The notes under the pieces were generated by a model that did no database searches, had not been told where the DNA came from, and worked only from the letters and a program-made list of their open reading frames with translations. A stretch of 64,000 nt of DNA from Amycolatopsis pretoriensis. Its GTDB lineage: Bacteria > Actinomycetota > Actinomycetes > Mycobacteriales > Pseudonocardiaceae. The DNA is taken from positions 186,001 through 250,000 of the forward strand of contig NZ_FNUJ01000001.1 of NCBI RefSeq assembly GCF_900107925.1, read 5' to 3'. The translations under genes and the position numbers were made by a program. The first letter of the stretch is position 1. Each line of letters opens with the position of its first letter. Shown here in pieces: positions 16,556-25,072 of this stretch.

Positions 16556-17014
16556 CTAGAACCGGTCGGGGATCCCCGCCAGCACCGCGCTCAGGCTCGG
16601 GAGCCACCGCTGCCGCGGATCCGGCGCCGACAGCCATTCCGTCGCCACGTCCACCCGGCGCGGGCCGACCGGCAGCGGCAGCAGCGTTCCCCACGCCAGC
16701 ACCTCGACGTTCCGGGGCAGCGCGTCACGCGGGGGGATGAGCCCGTCGGTTTCGGCGAGGAGGGCGACGCGCGGACCCTGCTGGGTGGGCAGGTGCATCG
16801 CCGGGCCCTGGCAGCCCGTCGCCACCAGCCGGGACAGGACCGGGCCCGCGCTGAGCTTGGGCAGCGTCACCGCGCAGATCCCGTTCTCCAGCGCCAGGAA
16901 CGGGTGGACTCCCCGCCATTTCACCGGCCAGCCGAAGAGTCGGCCGTAGAAGGCGTCGACCCGGTCGCCCGCCGGGTCCCGGGGCGCGACAGGCACCTGC
17001 TGGTCGAGCGACAT
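16556..17014 (-). CDS. Small protein resembling actinobacterial prim-pol-like proteins
   Basis: A 152-residue soluble protein. The order of segments (AFYGRLFGWPVKW; ICAVTLPKLSAGPVLSRL; GPRVALLAETD; VLAWGTLLPLP; RWLPSLSAVLAGI) resembles short actinobacterial proteins annotated as bifunctional DNA primase/polymerase N-terminal domains. No catalytic metal-binding residues can be assigned, so primase activity is doubtful. GGAAAGG precedes the ATG at 17014. A 21-bp TetR-type palindrome lies 42 bp upstream in the divergent promoter, so it is likely a target of the neighbouring TetR protein. Confidence 0.5.
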   Translation of the reverse strand: MSLDQQVPVAPRDPAGDRVDAFYGRLFGWPVKWRGVHPFLALENGICAVTLPKLSAGPVLSRLVATGCQGPAMHLPTQQGPRVALLAETDGLIPPRDALPRNVEVLAWGTLLPLPVGPRRVDVATEWLSAPDPRQRWLPSLSAVLAGIPDRF

Positions 17015-17055
17015 CGTCGACGCCTTTCCACTCGGTGGGGCAGTGGCCGCCAGCT

Positions 17056-17076
17056 TAACGGCACTCAGTGCCGTTA
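17056..17076. promoter_or_regulatory. TetR operator palindrome, left of tetR gene
   Basis: TAACGGCACT and AGTGCCGTTA flank a single central C. The site lies in the 89-bp divergent region between the prim-pol-like gene and the TetR gene. The inner GGCACT/AGTGCC half-sites recur at 17827-17841 on the other side of the regulator gene. Confidence 0.85.
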
Positions 17077-17103
17077 GCAAGCCCGGCTGCTACCGTCCCG
17101 GCC

Positions 17104-17826
17104 ATGACCGATTCGCCGCGCCGCACGCCGGCCACCCGGGTCGGGGCGACCCCCGCGGGCCGGCGGCAGCTGCGCCGCGCCCTCGCCTCGGCGGCCGTGG
17201 ACCTGTTCGCCGCCAACGGCTACGAGGCCACCACGGTGGACGACATCGCGGCCGCGGCCGGCGTCGGCCGCCGCACGTTCTTCCGGTACTTCGACGCCAA
17301 GGACGACGTCCTCTTCGCCAACCACGACGAGATCGTGGCCGAGATGGAAGACGCCTTCGCCGCCGCCGACCCGGCGCGCGACCCGGTCGAGGTGGCCTGC
17401 GACGCGGTCGGCCTGGTGCTCGACTCCTACGCCGACGACCTCGACGTGTCGCTCAAGCGCTTCGCCCTGACCCGTACGGTGCCTTCCCTGCGGGACAAGG
17501 AAATCGCGATCGTCGACCGCTACCAGCGCGTGCTCGCCCGCTACCTGCAGGCGCGCTACGAACAGCAGGGCGACCCGGCGGCGAGCCTGCGCGCGGCCGT
17601 CGCCGCCGCGGCCATCGCGGCCGCCAACAACCACGTCCTGCGGCGCTGGCTGCGCCGAGGTGGCGAAGACGACATCAAGGTCCGCGCGGCCGAGGCGTTC
17701 GCGCTGGTCGTCACCGCTTTCCGGGCCCCGCGCGCGGAACCGGCCACGGTCGTCGCCGTGATGACCACCGCGACGCCGCTGCACGAGGTCGTCGCCCAGG
17801 TGGGTGAGGTGCTCCGCCGACCGTAG
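17104..17826 (+). CDS. TetR family transcriptional regulator
   Basis: A 240-residue TetR protein. The N-terminal helix-turn-helix spans about residues 20-65 (ALASAAVDLFAANGYEATTVDDIAAAAGVGRRTFFRYFDAKDDVL in outline). The C-terminal ligand domain is all helical, and the length fits the family. The start at 17104 lies within the region after the palindromic operator. Operators with GGCACT half-sites lie on both sides of this gene, so it should repress itself with the divergent prim-pol-like gene, and also the downstream DUF3616-like gene. The ligand is unknown. Confidence 0.9.
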   Translation: MTDSPRRTPATRVGATPAGRRQLRRALASAAVDLFAANGYEATTVDDIAAAAGVGRRTFFRYFDAKDDVLFANHDEIVAEMEDAFAAADPARDPVEVACDAVGLVLDSYADDLDVSLKRFALTRTVPSLRDKEIAIVDRYQRVLARYLQARYEQQGDPAASLRAAVAAAAIAAANNHVLRRWLRRGGEDDIKVRAAEAFALVVTAFRAPRAEPATVVAVMTTATPLHEVVAQVGEVLRRP

Positions 17827-17841
17827 TGGCACTGAGTGCCA
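17827..17841. promoter_or_regulatory. TetR operator palindrome, right of tetR gene
   Basis: The 15-mer TGGCACTGAGTGCCA is perfectly palindromic around one G and shares its half-sites with the 17056-17076 operator. It overlaps the expected -35 position of the promoter for the next gene. Confidence 0.85.
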
Positions 17842-17860
17842 TGACCGCCGAAACCCGGTT

Positions 17861-17866
17861 TACACT
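17861..17866 (+). promoter_or_regulatory. Probable -10 box of a leaderless promoter
   Basis: TACACT lies 7 nt before the GTG at 17874, so transcription would start at or within one base of that codon. The matching -35 position falls on the TetR operator. This supports the GTG as a leaderless start. Confidence 0.5.
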
Positions 17867-17873
17867 CGAGTCC

Positions 17874-18737
17874 GTGGCGAAGCGGAAAAACGTGAAGCCG
17901 ACGCCGTTCCGCGACCGAAACGGCGAAAACCCGTTCAACGCTTCGGGCGTGGTGCGGACGGGATCCCGGTGCTTCACCTTCGTCGACAACAAAGACCCCA
18001 CCGCATTGTTCGAAATGACGTTCGACGCCGACCTGGACACGGTCGAACGCATTCGCCGGCGGCACCTGCTCGGCGCGGGCGACCTCGGTGACCCCGAAGG
18101 CCTCACCCGGATCGACCACGACGGCGAGACCCTCCTCGTCGTCGCCTCCTCGCTGTCGGTCGAGCGGAACCGGGTCAACGACGGACTGGTACGCGTCCGG
18201 TACCGCCCCGACGGGGACCTGCCCGCCGAGCCGATGGCCGGGTTCCGGGCCTGGCTGCTCGGCCACGTGCCCGCCCTCGCCGCGCCCGGCAGGCGGAAAC
18301 CGGACGACGACGGCCTGAACGTCGAGGGCCTCGCCTTCGACGCCGGGACGAGTGCGCTCCTGTTCGGCCTGCGCGGCCCGGCCGTCACCGGACAGGTCAC
18401 CCTGATCCACGTTCCCGTCGACCTCACCGGCGAGTGGACGACGGACTCGCTCGGTGCGCCCACCGTGCGCTCGGCCCGGATCCCGCGATCCGCGGCCGCG
18501 CAAGGGATCCGTGACCTCGACTGCGACGGCGACCTGCTGGTCCTGCTCGGCCGCTCGGCCAGCCACGACGACGCGCCGTTCCGGCTCGGCACCTGGCCGC
18601 GCGGCGGCGACACGGTCCGGCTGCTCGACATCACCTTCCACCGGACCGCGAAACCCGAAGGCGTCACGGCGTTCTCCGCCGGCGGCGAGCGGAAGATCCT
18701 CGTCGTCGACGACAACGGCGGTTACGCGGTCCTCTAG
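17874..18737 (+). CDS. DUF3616-like protein
   Basis: A 287-residue protein made mostly of strands. GDPEGLTRIDHDGETLLVVASS, VEGLAFD, ALLFGLRGP and RDLDCDGDLLVLLG are the repeating segments of DUF3616 proteins, probably a propeller fold; no signal peptide is seen. The start is uncertain. An ATG at 17841 sits inside the operator without a ribosome site, whereas the GTG at 17874 lies just after a TACACT -10 box and begins with basic residues (VAKRKNVK). The 3' end shares CTAG with the convergent CotH gene. Confidence 0.65.
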   Translation: MAKRKNVKPTPFRDRNGENPFNASGVVRTGSRCFTFVDNKDPTALFEMTFDADLDTVERIRRRHLLGAGDLGDPEGLTRIDHDGETLLVVASSLSVERNRVNDGLVRVRYRPDGDLPAEPMAGFRAWLLGHVPALAAPGRRKPDDDGLNVEGLAFDAGTSALLFGLRGPAVTGQVTLIHVPVDLTGEWTTDSLGAPTVRSARIPRSAAAQGIRDLDCDGDLLVLLGRSASHDDAPFRLGTWPRGGDTVRLLDITFHRTAKPEGVTAFSAGGERKILVVDDNGGYAVL

Positions 18738-20377
18738 GAGAAGTACAGTTTCGACGCCGCCGGGTCCTGGACCACCCGGGGCCGCCCGGACGGCGCCGGG
18801 TCGGCGGCGAACGCCGCGCCCGCCCCGGTCCGGACGCTCGTCAAGGTGAAGTAGCCGCTGGTGGCGAAGGGGTCGTCCGGCGGGTCCACCTGGGTGACCG
18901 AGAACTCCTCGGCGTGCTCGGTGTTGTCGGCCGCGCGCGTGCAGAGCAGCCGGTGGCCCAGGGCCGAGGTCGTCGTGCTCGCGTGCAGGAACCGGCCGGA
19001 CGCCTTGACGGACAGGGACTTCCCGGTGCCGAGCGTGTCGAAGCACCACAGATCGGCTTCGTCGACGTCGGCGGGCCGCAGCCGGTGGACGACCTCGAAG
19101 CTCCCGGGTTCGATGGTTTCGGTGCCGCTGGCGTGCAGGCACTCGTTGGTGACGTCTTCGCGGACGAACGCCCCTTCCGCGCCGGGCAGGCCGCCGCAGA
19201 GGTAGCCGGCGGACGTCGCGAGCCGCAGCTGCTTGCGGACGACGGTGAGCTGCGCGGGGACGTCGGGCACGCCGAGCCCGGTCAGCAGCGCGGCCATCCG
19301 CTCGAGCAGCGGCTTGAGCACCGTTTCCTGGGTCTTGTGGCCGAACACGCTCTCGCGGTAGGCGCGGATCTGGCCGAGCAGCTGCGCGCGGCGGCCCGGG
19401 TCGTCGCGCACGAGCTTGGCGAGCAGCCCGGCCGTGTCGATCCGGAAGTGCCGGGCCGGCTGCAGCGTCTGGTCGAGGCCCCAGGGGATCAGCTTGAACT
19501 CGATGTCGCCGACGCCGGGCGCGGCGACGGCGGTCTTGTCGTTGTAGACGTAGGTGTTGTTGGTGTTGCGGGAATAGCCGTCCCAGTGCTTGAGGAAGAA
19601 CTCCATCGCGTACAGCTTGACGAACTGGTCGAGGTCGAAAACTTCGCTCGCGCCGGCCAGCCCGTGGGCGGCGATGTGGTCGATGGCGAACTTCAGGTCC
19701 GCCTTGTCCTCGAACTTCGACAGCGATTCCACGCCGATGAAGCCGAACCGGGCACCGACGAAGTCGTCCTTGTGCTCCAGCTCGTACAGGTTTCCGTCGG
19801 TGTGCCGGAAATTGCGCTCGATGTAGCGCGGCATGATCGGCTCGACGTTCACGAAGACGCCCGGGCTGTTCACGCCGGCGACCCCTTGGCCGATCGGGGT
19901 GCCGTTCACGAGCACCTTCGCGAAGTTGCCCCGGGAATAGGGGAGACCCGCGAGCTCGAACAGCCGGTAGCCCAGCAGCTGCCGGAGGTAGGAAAGGTCC
20001 TGGACCGAGTTGTTGAGCGTCAGGTACCGGGTCCCGATCAGGTCCCGGATCGGTGCCTTGTTGGCGTCTTCGAACTTCCCGAAATCGACGTGCAGGCACG
20101 GCTTGTCGCTGTTGATCGAACCGCAGAAGGACTTCTTCTTGATTCCCACGTCGGCGAACGTCTTCTTCGCGGGGAACTTCGTCCCGGAGATCGTGACCGA
20201 CGCCTTCCGCCAGGTGTAACGGCTTCCGCCGGCCCAGTCGAAGTTGCACACGCCGCCGGCCGGCTGTTCGGTGCGCACAGCGTCCCAGTCCGCCGGTGGC
20301 AGCGTGATCTCGATCGTCAGCACATTGTCGATCTCGTAGAGGGAATCGAGTGCCTGCTGCTCCTGAGCGCCCATCAC
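18734..20377 (-). CDS. CotH kinase-like protein
   Basis: A 547-residue protein. The CotH core spans about residues 15-330: LTIEITLPPADWDAV, a mid-region Gly/Phe-rich strand set, the loop GNLYELEHKDDF and HWDGYSRNTNNTYVYND, which holds the conserved catalytic Asp and Asn of CotH atypical kinases. The C-terminal 150 residues look like a beta-trefoil or RICIN-like domain (FLHASTTTSALGHRLLC). Bacterial CotH phosphorylates spore coat proteins; a role outside sporulation is likely here. No signal peptide is visible. The ATG at 20377 or 20374 starts it. Confidence 0.8.
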   Translation of the reverse strand: MMGAQEQQALDSLYEIDNVLTIEITLPPADWDAVRTEQPAGGVCNFDWAGGSRYTWRKASVTISGTKFPAKKTFADVGIKKKSFCGSINSDKPCLHVDFGKFEDANKAPIRDLIGTRYLTLNNSVQDLSYLRQLLGYRLFELAGLPYSRGNFAKVLVNGTPIGQGVAGVNSPGVFVNVEPIMPRYIERNFRHTDGNLYELEHKDDFVGARFGFIGVESLSKFEDKADLKFAIDHIAAHGLAGASEVFDLDQFVKLYAMEFFLKHWDGYSRNTNNTYVYNDKTAVAAPGVGDIEFKLIPWGLDQTLQPARHFRIDTAGLLAKLVRDDPGRRAQLLGQIRAYRESVFGHKTQETVLKPLLERMAALLTGLGVPDVPAQLTVVRKQLRLATSAGYLCGGLPGAEGAFVREDVTNECLHASGTETIEPGSFEVVHRLRPADVDEADLWCFDTLGTGKSLSVKASGRFLHASTTTSALGHRLLCTRAADNTEHAEEFSVTQVDPPDDPFATSGYFTLTSVRTGAGAAFAADPAPSGRPRVVQDPAASKLYFS

Positions 20378-20461
20378 GTCATGGTACGACCGATTTCCCG
20401 GGCCGGACGCGCAGAAAATTCAGCAACGAATTTCGCGTTCGGGCCTTTTCCGGTTGCTGTA

Positions 20462-21145
20462 TCACTTCGCCCGGGAGAGGTGGACGGCGGTGATACCGGC
20501 GAGGACGAGGTCCAGCCCGGCGAGGAACTGCTCGCGGTCGTCGTGCCCGCGCACCTCGGCCGCCACCGCGCGGGTGAACGGGTACTCGTCCGGGTCCAGT
20601 TCCTCCCAGGCCGTCGAGACGGCGTCGAGGAATTCCGCGCGGTCCGCGCCGGCCGGGACACCCGCGGTGTTCGCGGCGTTCTGGCCGGCGGCGCCGAAGA
20701 TGTAGCTCACCAGGGCGGAGGTCGTCGTGAACAGGTGGCCGGCCGGCACCCCCAGTGCGCGGACCTGGCGGCCGATGCCTTCGAAGATCCGGGCCGTCAC
20801 CGACCCCCACGGGGTGCGCGCGAGCTGCAGCGCCAGCTGCGTGCCGAGCCACGGGTGCCGCTCGATGGCGTCGAACAGGCCGAGCGCGACGGCGCGGATC
20901 TCCTCACGCGGTGAGCCGGGGGAGCCGGCGGCCAGCGCGGCGGCGATGACCCCGTCGGTCGCCGCGTCGAGCAGCTCGCCCTTGTTCGCCACGTGCCAGT
21001 AGATCGCGCCGGCCCCGGTGGCGAGGCGCTCGGTCAGCGTCCGGAACGTCAGCCCGGCCTCGCCGGCCGTGTCGAGCAGCTCGACCGCCGCCTCGACGAT
21101 GCGGTCGCGGCTGAGGGCGTCGGAGCGGCGGGTGCGGGGTGGCAT
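20462..21145 (-). CDS. TetR family regulator with TetR_C-type domain
   Basis: A 227-residue TetR protein with the DNA-binding segment RIVEAAVELLDTAGEAGLTFRTLTERL and IYWHVANKGELL (residues about 15-60). The C-terminal half resembles tetracycline-repressor-type ligand domains (AIERHPWLGTQLALQL, FTTTSALVSYIFGAAGQNA). It is divergent from a TetX-like monooxygenase, an arrangement like classic tetR/resistance pairs. Two TGGAA-type palindromes lie between them. It should repress the monooxygenase until a substrate-like ligand binds; the ligand is unknown. Confidence 0.88.
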   Translation of the reverse strand: MPPRTRRSDALSRDRIVEAAVELLDTAGEAGLTFRTLTERLATGAGAIYWHVANKGELLDAATDGVIAAALAAGSPGSPREEIRAVALGLFDAIERHPWLGTQLALQLARTPWGSVTARIFEGIGRQVRALGVPAGHLFTTTSALVSYIFGAAGQNAANTAGVPAGADRAEFLDAVSTAWEELDPDEYPFTRAVAAEVRGHDDREQFLAGLDLVLAGITAVHLSRAK

Positions 21146-21153
21146 GCCTCATC

Positions 21154-21182
21154 TTGACACATCTGGAATGACGTTCCAAACT
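21154..21182 (+). promoter_or_regulatory. Promoter of the TetX-like monooxygenase
   Basis: TTGACA at 21154-21159 and CAAACT at 21177-21182 are separated by 17 bp and point toward the monooxygenase gene. The first TetR operator overlaps the spacer and -10 region. Confidence 0.6.
21164..21178. promoter_or_regulatory. TetR operator 1
   Basis: TGGAAT, three bases, then GTTCCA: an inverted repeat between the divergent TetR and monooxygenase genes. It pairs with a second copy whose centre is 21 bp away, two turns of DNA. Confidence 0.8.
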
Positions 21183-21184
21183 GA

Positions 21185-21199
21185 TGGAACAACATTCCA
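21185..21199. promoter_or_regulatory. TetR operator 2
   Basis: TGGAAC, three bases, then ATTCCA. It differs from operator 1 only at the inner positions of the arms and lies just before the monooxygenase ribosome site (AAGGAGG). Confidence 0.8.
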
Positions 21200-21211
21200 G
21201 AAGGAGGCATC

Positions 21212-22324
21212 ATGAACGTCACGATCATCGGAGCCGGGCTCGGCGGTCTCGTCCTCGCCCGTGTCCTGCACGTCCACGGCATCGCGGTCACGGTCTACGA
21301 GGCCGAAGGGTCCCCGGCCGCCCGCAAGCAGGGCGGCCTGCTCGACATCCACGTCGGCACCGGCCAGGTCGCCCTCGAAGCCGCCGGCCTGACCGACGGG
21401 TTCCGCGGGCTGGTCCTGGAGGGCCACGAAGCCACCCGGGTCCTCGACCGCACCGGCGCGGTCCTGCACGACGAGCCCGACGACGGCACCGGAGGACGCC
21501 CCGAAGTGCCCCGCGGCGAGCTGCGGCAGCTGCTGCTCGACTCGCTCCCGGAGGGCACCGTCCACTGGGGACACAAGGTCACCGGCGTCCGCGCGCTGGG
21601 CGGCGGCCGCCACGAGGTGACCTTCGCCGGCGGCACCACCGTCACCACGACGCTGCTGGTCGGGGCGGACGGTGCCTGGTCGAAGGTCCGGCCGCTGCTT
21701 TCGGATGCCACGCCCGCCTACATCGGCCGGTCCTACGTCGAGACCTTCCTGTACGACAGCGACAACCGGCACCCGGCCGCCGCGAAGGCGGTCGGCGCCG
21801 GAGCCTTGCTCGCGCTCGCCCCGGGCAAGGGGATCCAGGCCCACCGCGAGAAGGACGGCACGCTGCACACCTACGTCGCGCTGACCCGGCCGGTCGAGTG
21901 GTTCGGCGACTTCACCGACGCGGCCGCCGCCGTCGAGCGGACCGCGCGGGAGTTCGACGGCTGGGCCCCCGAACTCACCGCGCTGATCACCGACGGCGAC
22001 ACCCCGCCGGTCCTGCGCCCGCTGCACACGCTGCCGGTCGAGCACCGGTGGGAGCGGGTCCCGGGCGTCACGCTCATCGGCGACGCAGCGCACCTCGCCG
22101 CGCCGAACGGCGAAGGCGCGAACCTGGCGATGCTCGACGGCGCCGAGCTGGCCCTGGCCCTGGCCAAGCACGACGACGTCGAGACCGCGCTGGCGGAGTT
22201 CGAGCGGACCATGTTCCCCCGCAGTGCCGAAGCGGCGGCCGACGGCAACGAGCTCCACGAGCTGCTCTTCGGCGACGACTCACCGCACGGCCTGATCACC
22301 ATGTTCACCGGAGGGAACCCGTGA
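21212..22324 (+). CDS. TetX-like FAD-dependent monooxygenase
   Basis: A 370-residue group A flavin monooxygenase. It has the FAD-binding GAGLGGLVLARVLHVHGI (residues 7-24) and the TetX-like signature KQGGLLDIHVGTGQVALEAAGL. The NADPH/FAD DG-type motif VGADGAWSKVRPLL and the third FAD motif VTLIGDAAHLAAPNGEG also match. Order and spacing resemble Tet(X) more than salicylate hydroxylases, so it may inactivate a tetracycline-like or other phenolic compound; activity is not proven. AAGGAGG precedes the ATG. The 3' end overlaps the convergent acetoacetyl-CoA synthetase gene by 20 bp. Confidence 0.85.
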   Translation: MNVTIIGAGLGGLVLARVLHVHGIAVTVYEAEGSPAARKQGGLLDIHVGTGQVALEAAGLTDGFRGLVLEGHEATRVLDRTGAVLHDEPDDGTGGRPEVPRGELRQLLLDSLPEGTVHWGHKVTGVRALGGGRHEVTFAGGTTVTTTLLVGADGAWSKVRPLLSDATPAYIGRSYVETFLYDSDNRHPAAAKAVGAGALLALAPGKGIQAHREKDGTLHTYVALTRPVEWFGDFTDAAAAVERTAREFDGWAPELTALITDGDTPPVLRPLHTLPVEHRWERVPGVTLIGDAAHLAAPNGEGANLAMLDGAELALALAKHDDVETALAEFERTMFPRSAEAAADGNELHELLFGDDSPHGLITMFTGGNP

Positions 22325-24140
22325 ACGCGCCGACCGCGGCGTAGTCGCTGACCGCGTCCGGGGAGATCACCTCGGCCGGCGGGCGGCCGCGCAGGATCTG
22401 CTTGATCGGCGTCTCCAGCTTCTTGCCGGTCAGGGTGCGCGGGATCGCCGGGACCGCTTCGATCCGGTCGGGCACGTGCCGGGGTGAGAGCTCCTCGCGC
22501 AGGGCCGTCCGGATCCGCTGCCGCAGGTCGTCGTCGAGCCCGGCCGGGGTGACGACGAAAAGGAGCAACCGGCCGGGCCCGCCGTCGCCGTCCTCCAAGT
22601 GCACCACCAGGGAGTCCTCGACGCCGGGCAGCTCCTCGACGACGGCGTAGAACTCGGCCGTGCCGAGCCGGACGCCACCGCGGTTGAGCGTGGCGTCCGA
22701 CCGGCCGGAGATCACGAACCCGCCCTCCGGCGTCCTCGTCACCCAGTCGCCGTGGCGCCAGACGCCCGGATACGTGTCGAAGTAGGCCGCGCGGTACCGC
22801 CGGTGCCCGGGGTCGTTCCAGAACCCGACCGGCATCGACGGCAGCGGCCGGCGCACGACCAGCTCGCCCACCTCGCCGACGACCTCGTGCCCGGCCGCGT
22901 CGAACGCGGTGACGTCGACGCCGAGGCACGGCGCGGTCAGCTCGCCCCGCCGCGGCGGCACCCACGGGTTGCCGGCCACGAACGCCGAGCAGATGTCGGT
23001 GCCGCCCGACATCGAGTTCACCGGGACGCCCAGGCGCTCGGTGGCCCAGTCGAACCCCTCGGCGGGCAACGGCGATCCCGTGACGCCGAGCGTCCGCAGG
23101 TGCGGCAGGTCGCCGGGCTCGACGCCGGCCGCGCGGCACGCCATCAGGTACGCCGGGCTGGTGCCGACCAGCGTCGCACCTTCGGCGAGCCGCCACTGCG
23201 CGCCGAGGTCCGGGTACTGCGGGTTCCCGTCGGTCAGCACCACGGCGGCCCGCCGCAGCAGGCCGGAGACCAGGACGTTCCACATCATCCACGCCGTCGT
23301 GGTGTGCCACAGGAGCCGGTCGCCGGGGCGGGTGTCCAGGTGGAACGCGTGCGCCTTCAGGTGTTCGAGCAGGATCCCGCCGTGGCCGTGCACGATGGCC
23401 TTCGGCAGCCCGGTCGTCCCGGAGGAGAACAGGACGTACAGCGGGTGGCCGAACGGGACCCGGTCGAAGCCCGGCTCCGGTGCCGAGGCGAGCAGCTCCG
23501 GCCAGGAGACGTCGGCGTCCACTGTGTACTGTCCATACGGGACGCCGATGACGTGCCGGACGGACGGCAGCCCGGCGCGGATCGCCGTCACGTCGGCGCT
23601 CTTGCCGATCTCTTTCGTGCCGTGGGTGTAGCCGCCGACGGCGAGCAGCACCGTCGGCTCGATCTGGGCGAACCGGTCGACGACGCTGCGGGCGCCGAAC
23701 TCCGGCGCGCACGCGGCCCACACCGCCCCGAGCGACGCGCACGCCAGGAACGCCACCAGCGTCTCCGGGATGTTCGGCAGGTACGCCGCCACGCGGTCGC
23801 CGCGCCCGACGCCGAGCCGGCGCAACCCGGCCCGGGCGCGGGCGACCTGATCGGCCAGTTCGCCGGACGTCAGCGACAGCGAAGCGCGCGTCTGGGAGTG
23901 CGCGACCACGGCGAGGTCGTCGCCGGCACCACCCAGCATGTGCTCGGCGTAGTTCAGCTCCGCGCCCGGGAACCACTCGGCGCCGGGCATCCCGGCCGAA
24001 CCGAGGACGCGGTCGTAGGAGCCGCGGACTTCGAAGTGGTCCCAGACCTTCGCCCAGAACCCTTCGAGGTCGGTGACCGACCACCGCCACAGCTCTTCGT
24101 AGGAGCCGAAGCCCCGGCCGAAGGCGTCCAGCTCGCTCAT
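22305..24140 (-). CDS. Acetoacetate-CoA ligase
   Basis: A 611-residue acyl-adenylate-forming enzyme. It opens with the ACAS_N-like SYEELWRWSVTDLEGFW. It carries the phosphate loop YVLFSSGTTGLPKAIVHG, the SMSGGTDICSAFV substrate/adenylate motif, SGRSDATLNRGGVRLGTAEFY, and the C-terminal lysine motif TLTGKKLETPIKQIL. This set is the acetoacetyl-CoA synthetase pattern. The N-terminus is slightly shorter than usual (about 640-660 aa). Its ATG overlaps the stop of the dioxygenase gene. It would activate acetoacetate or a similar ring-cleavage fragment for central metabolism. Confidence 0.88.
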   Translation of the reverse strand: MSELDAFGRGFGSYEELWRWSVTDLEGFWAKVWDHFEVRGSYDRVLGSAGMPGAEWFPGAELNYAEHMLGGAGDDLAVVAHSQTRASLSLTSGELADQVARARAGLRRLGVGRGDRVAAYLPNIPETLVAFLACASLGAVWAACAPEFGARSVVDRFAQIEPTVLLAVGGYTHGTKEIGKSADVTAIRAGLPSVRHVIGVPYGQYTVDADVSWPELLASAPEPGFDRVPFGHPLYVLFSSGTTGLPKAIVHGHGGILLEHLKAHAFHLDTRPGDRLLWHTTTAWMMWNVLVSGLLRRAAVVLTDGNPQYPDLGAQWRLAEGATLVGTSPAYLMACRAAGVEPGDLPHLRTLGVTGSPLPAEGFDWATERLGVPVNSMSGGTDICSAFVAGNPWVPPRRGELTAPCLGVDVTAFDAAGHEVVGEVGELVVRRPLPSMPVGFWNDPGHRRYRAAYFDTYPGVWRHGDWVTRTPEGGFVISGRSDATLNRGGVRLGTAEFYAVVEELPGVEDSLVVHLEDGDGGPGRLLLFVVTPAGLDDDLRQRIRTALREELSPRHVPDRIEAVPAIPRTLTGKKLETPIKQILRGRPPAEVISPDAVSDYAAVGAFTGSLR

Positions 24141-25057
24141 GCGCCGTCGTGGGCGTCGGTCATCAGGTCGGCCAGGTCCTCCGGCGCGAGGAACGACGGC
24201 GGGGGCGGCGGGCCCCAGGCGTAGAGGCTCTTCTCGCCGGCGACGACGCGGGGCTCCCAGAGCTGGTCCTCGAGGATGCAGTCGATGTCGGAGTAGTACT
24301 CGGAGAAGTTGCCGGCCGGGTCGCGCAGGTACCAGAAGAAGTTCGACCCGATGTAGTGCCGGCCCAGACCCCACGTGTGGCGTTCCGGGTGGCCTTCGAG
24401 CATCGCGGTGGCGCCGCGGCCGACCTCGTCGACGTCGTCGACCTCCCACGACGTGTGGTGCAGGAAGCTGACCGGCGCCTGCTGGACCAGCACGTTGTGG
24501 TGGTCGGTGGAGCAGCGCATGAACGCGGCCAGGCCGGGGGCCTCGTCGCTGACCTTGAACCCGAGGCCCTCGGTGAAGAACCGCTGGGTCGCGGCCTGGT
24601 CGGTCGAGCCGAACACGACGTGCCCGAGCTTGCGCGGCCGCACCGCGGGCTCCCGGTCGATGCCCGGCGCGCGGGTGTTCGCGCGCTCGATCCGGCCGGG
24701 TCCGTTGTAGGCCACCGGTTCCGGCGCCTCCTGCGTCAAGCGGGGTGCGACCGACACGACGACGTCGAGCCCGGTGATCGGGTCCTTTGTGTACAGTGCA
24801 TCGCCGTCGATGCGGCTCTCGACGTCGAGGCGGGCCAGCGACGCGGTGATCCGGCCGAGGTCGTCCGGGTCGTCGGCGCCGATGCCCAGGCTGAGCAGCC
24901 GGCGCTGCGCGGTCCGGCGCAGTTCGAGCTGCTCGCCGCCGTCGGCGGTGGCGAACCCGGAGGCGGTCGGCGTCAGGCCGAACTGGGTGTAGTACTTCGC
25001 GGTCTCGTCGACGTCCGGAACGCCGATGGCGATCTTGGTGAGGCGGTGCAGGCTCAT
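24137..25057 (-). CDS. VOC-family extradiol ring-cleavage dioxygenase
   Basis: A 306-residue protein with two vicinal-oxygen-chelate repeats (residues about 5-120 and 140-280). The likely Fe(II) ligands of the second, catalytic repeat are His in KLGHVVFGS, His in FLHHTSWEV and Glu in GNFSEYYSD, the type I extradiol pattern. It should cleave a catechol next to its hydroxyls. It is the second step after the two-component monooxygenase encoded just upstream. The stop overlaps the next start as ATGA, implying coupled translation. Confidence 0.88.
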   Translation of the reverse strand: MSLHRLTKIAIGVPDVDETAKYYTQFGLTPTASGFATADGGEQLELRRTAQRRLLSLGIGADDPDDLGRITASLARLDVESRIDGDALYTKDPITGLDVVVSVAPRLTQEAPEPVAYNGPGRIERANTRAPGIDREPAVRPRKLGHVVFGSTDQAATQRFFTEGLGFKVSDEAPGLAAFMRCSTDHHNVLVQQAPVSFLHHTSWEVDDVDEVGRGATAMLEGHPERHTWGLGRHYIGSNFFWYLRDPAGNFSEYYSDIDCILEDQLWEPRVVAGEKSLYAWGPPPPPSFLAPEDLADLMTDAHDGA

Positions 25058-25072
25058 GAGGAGTCCTCGGGG

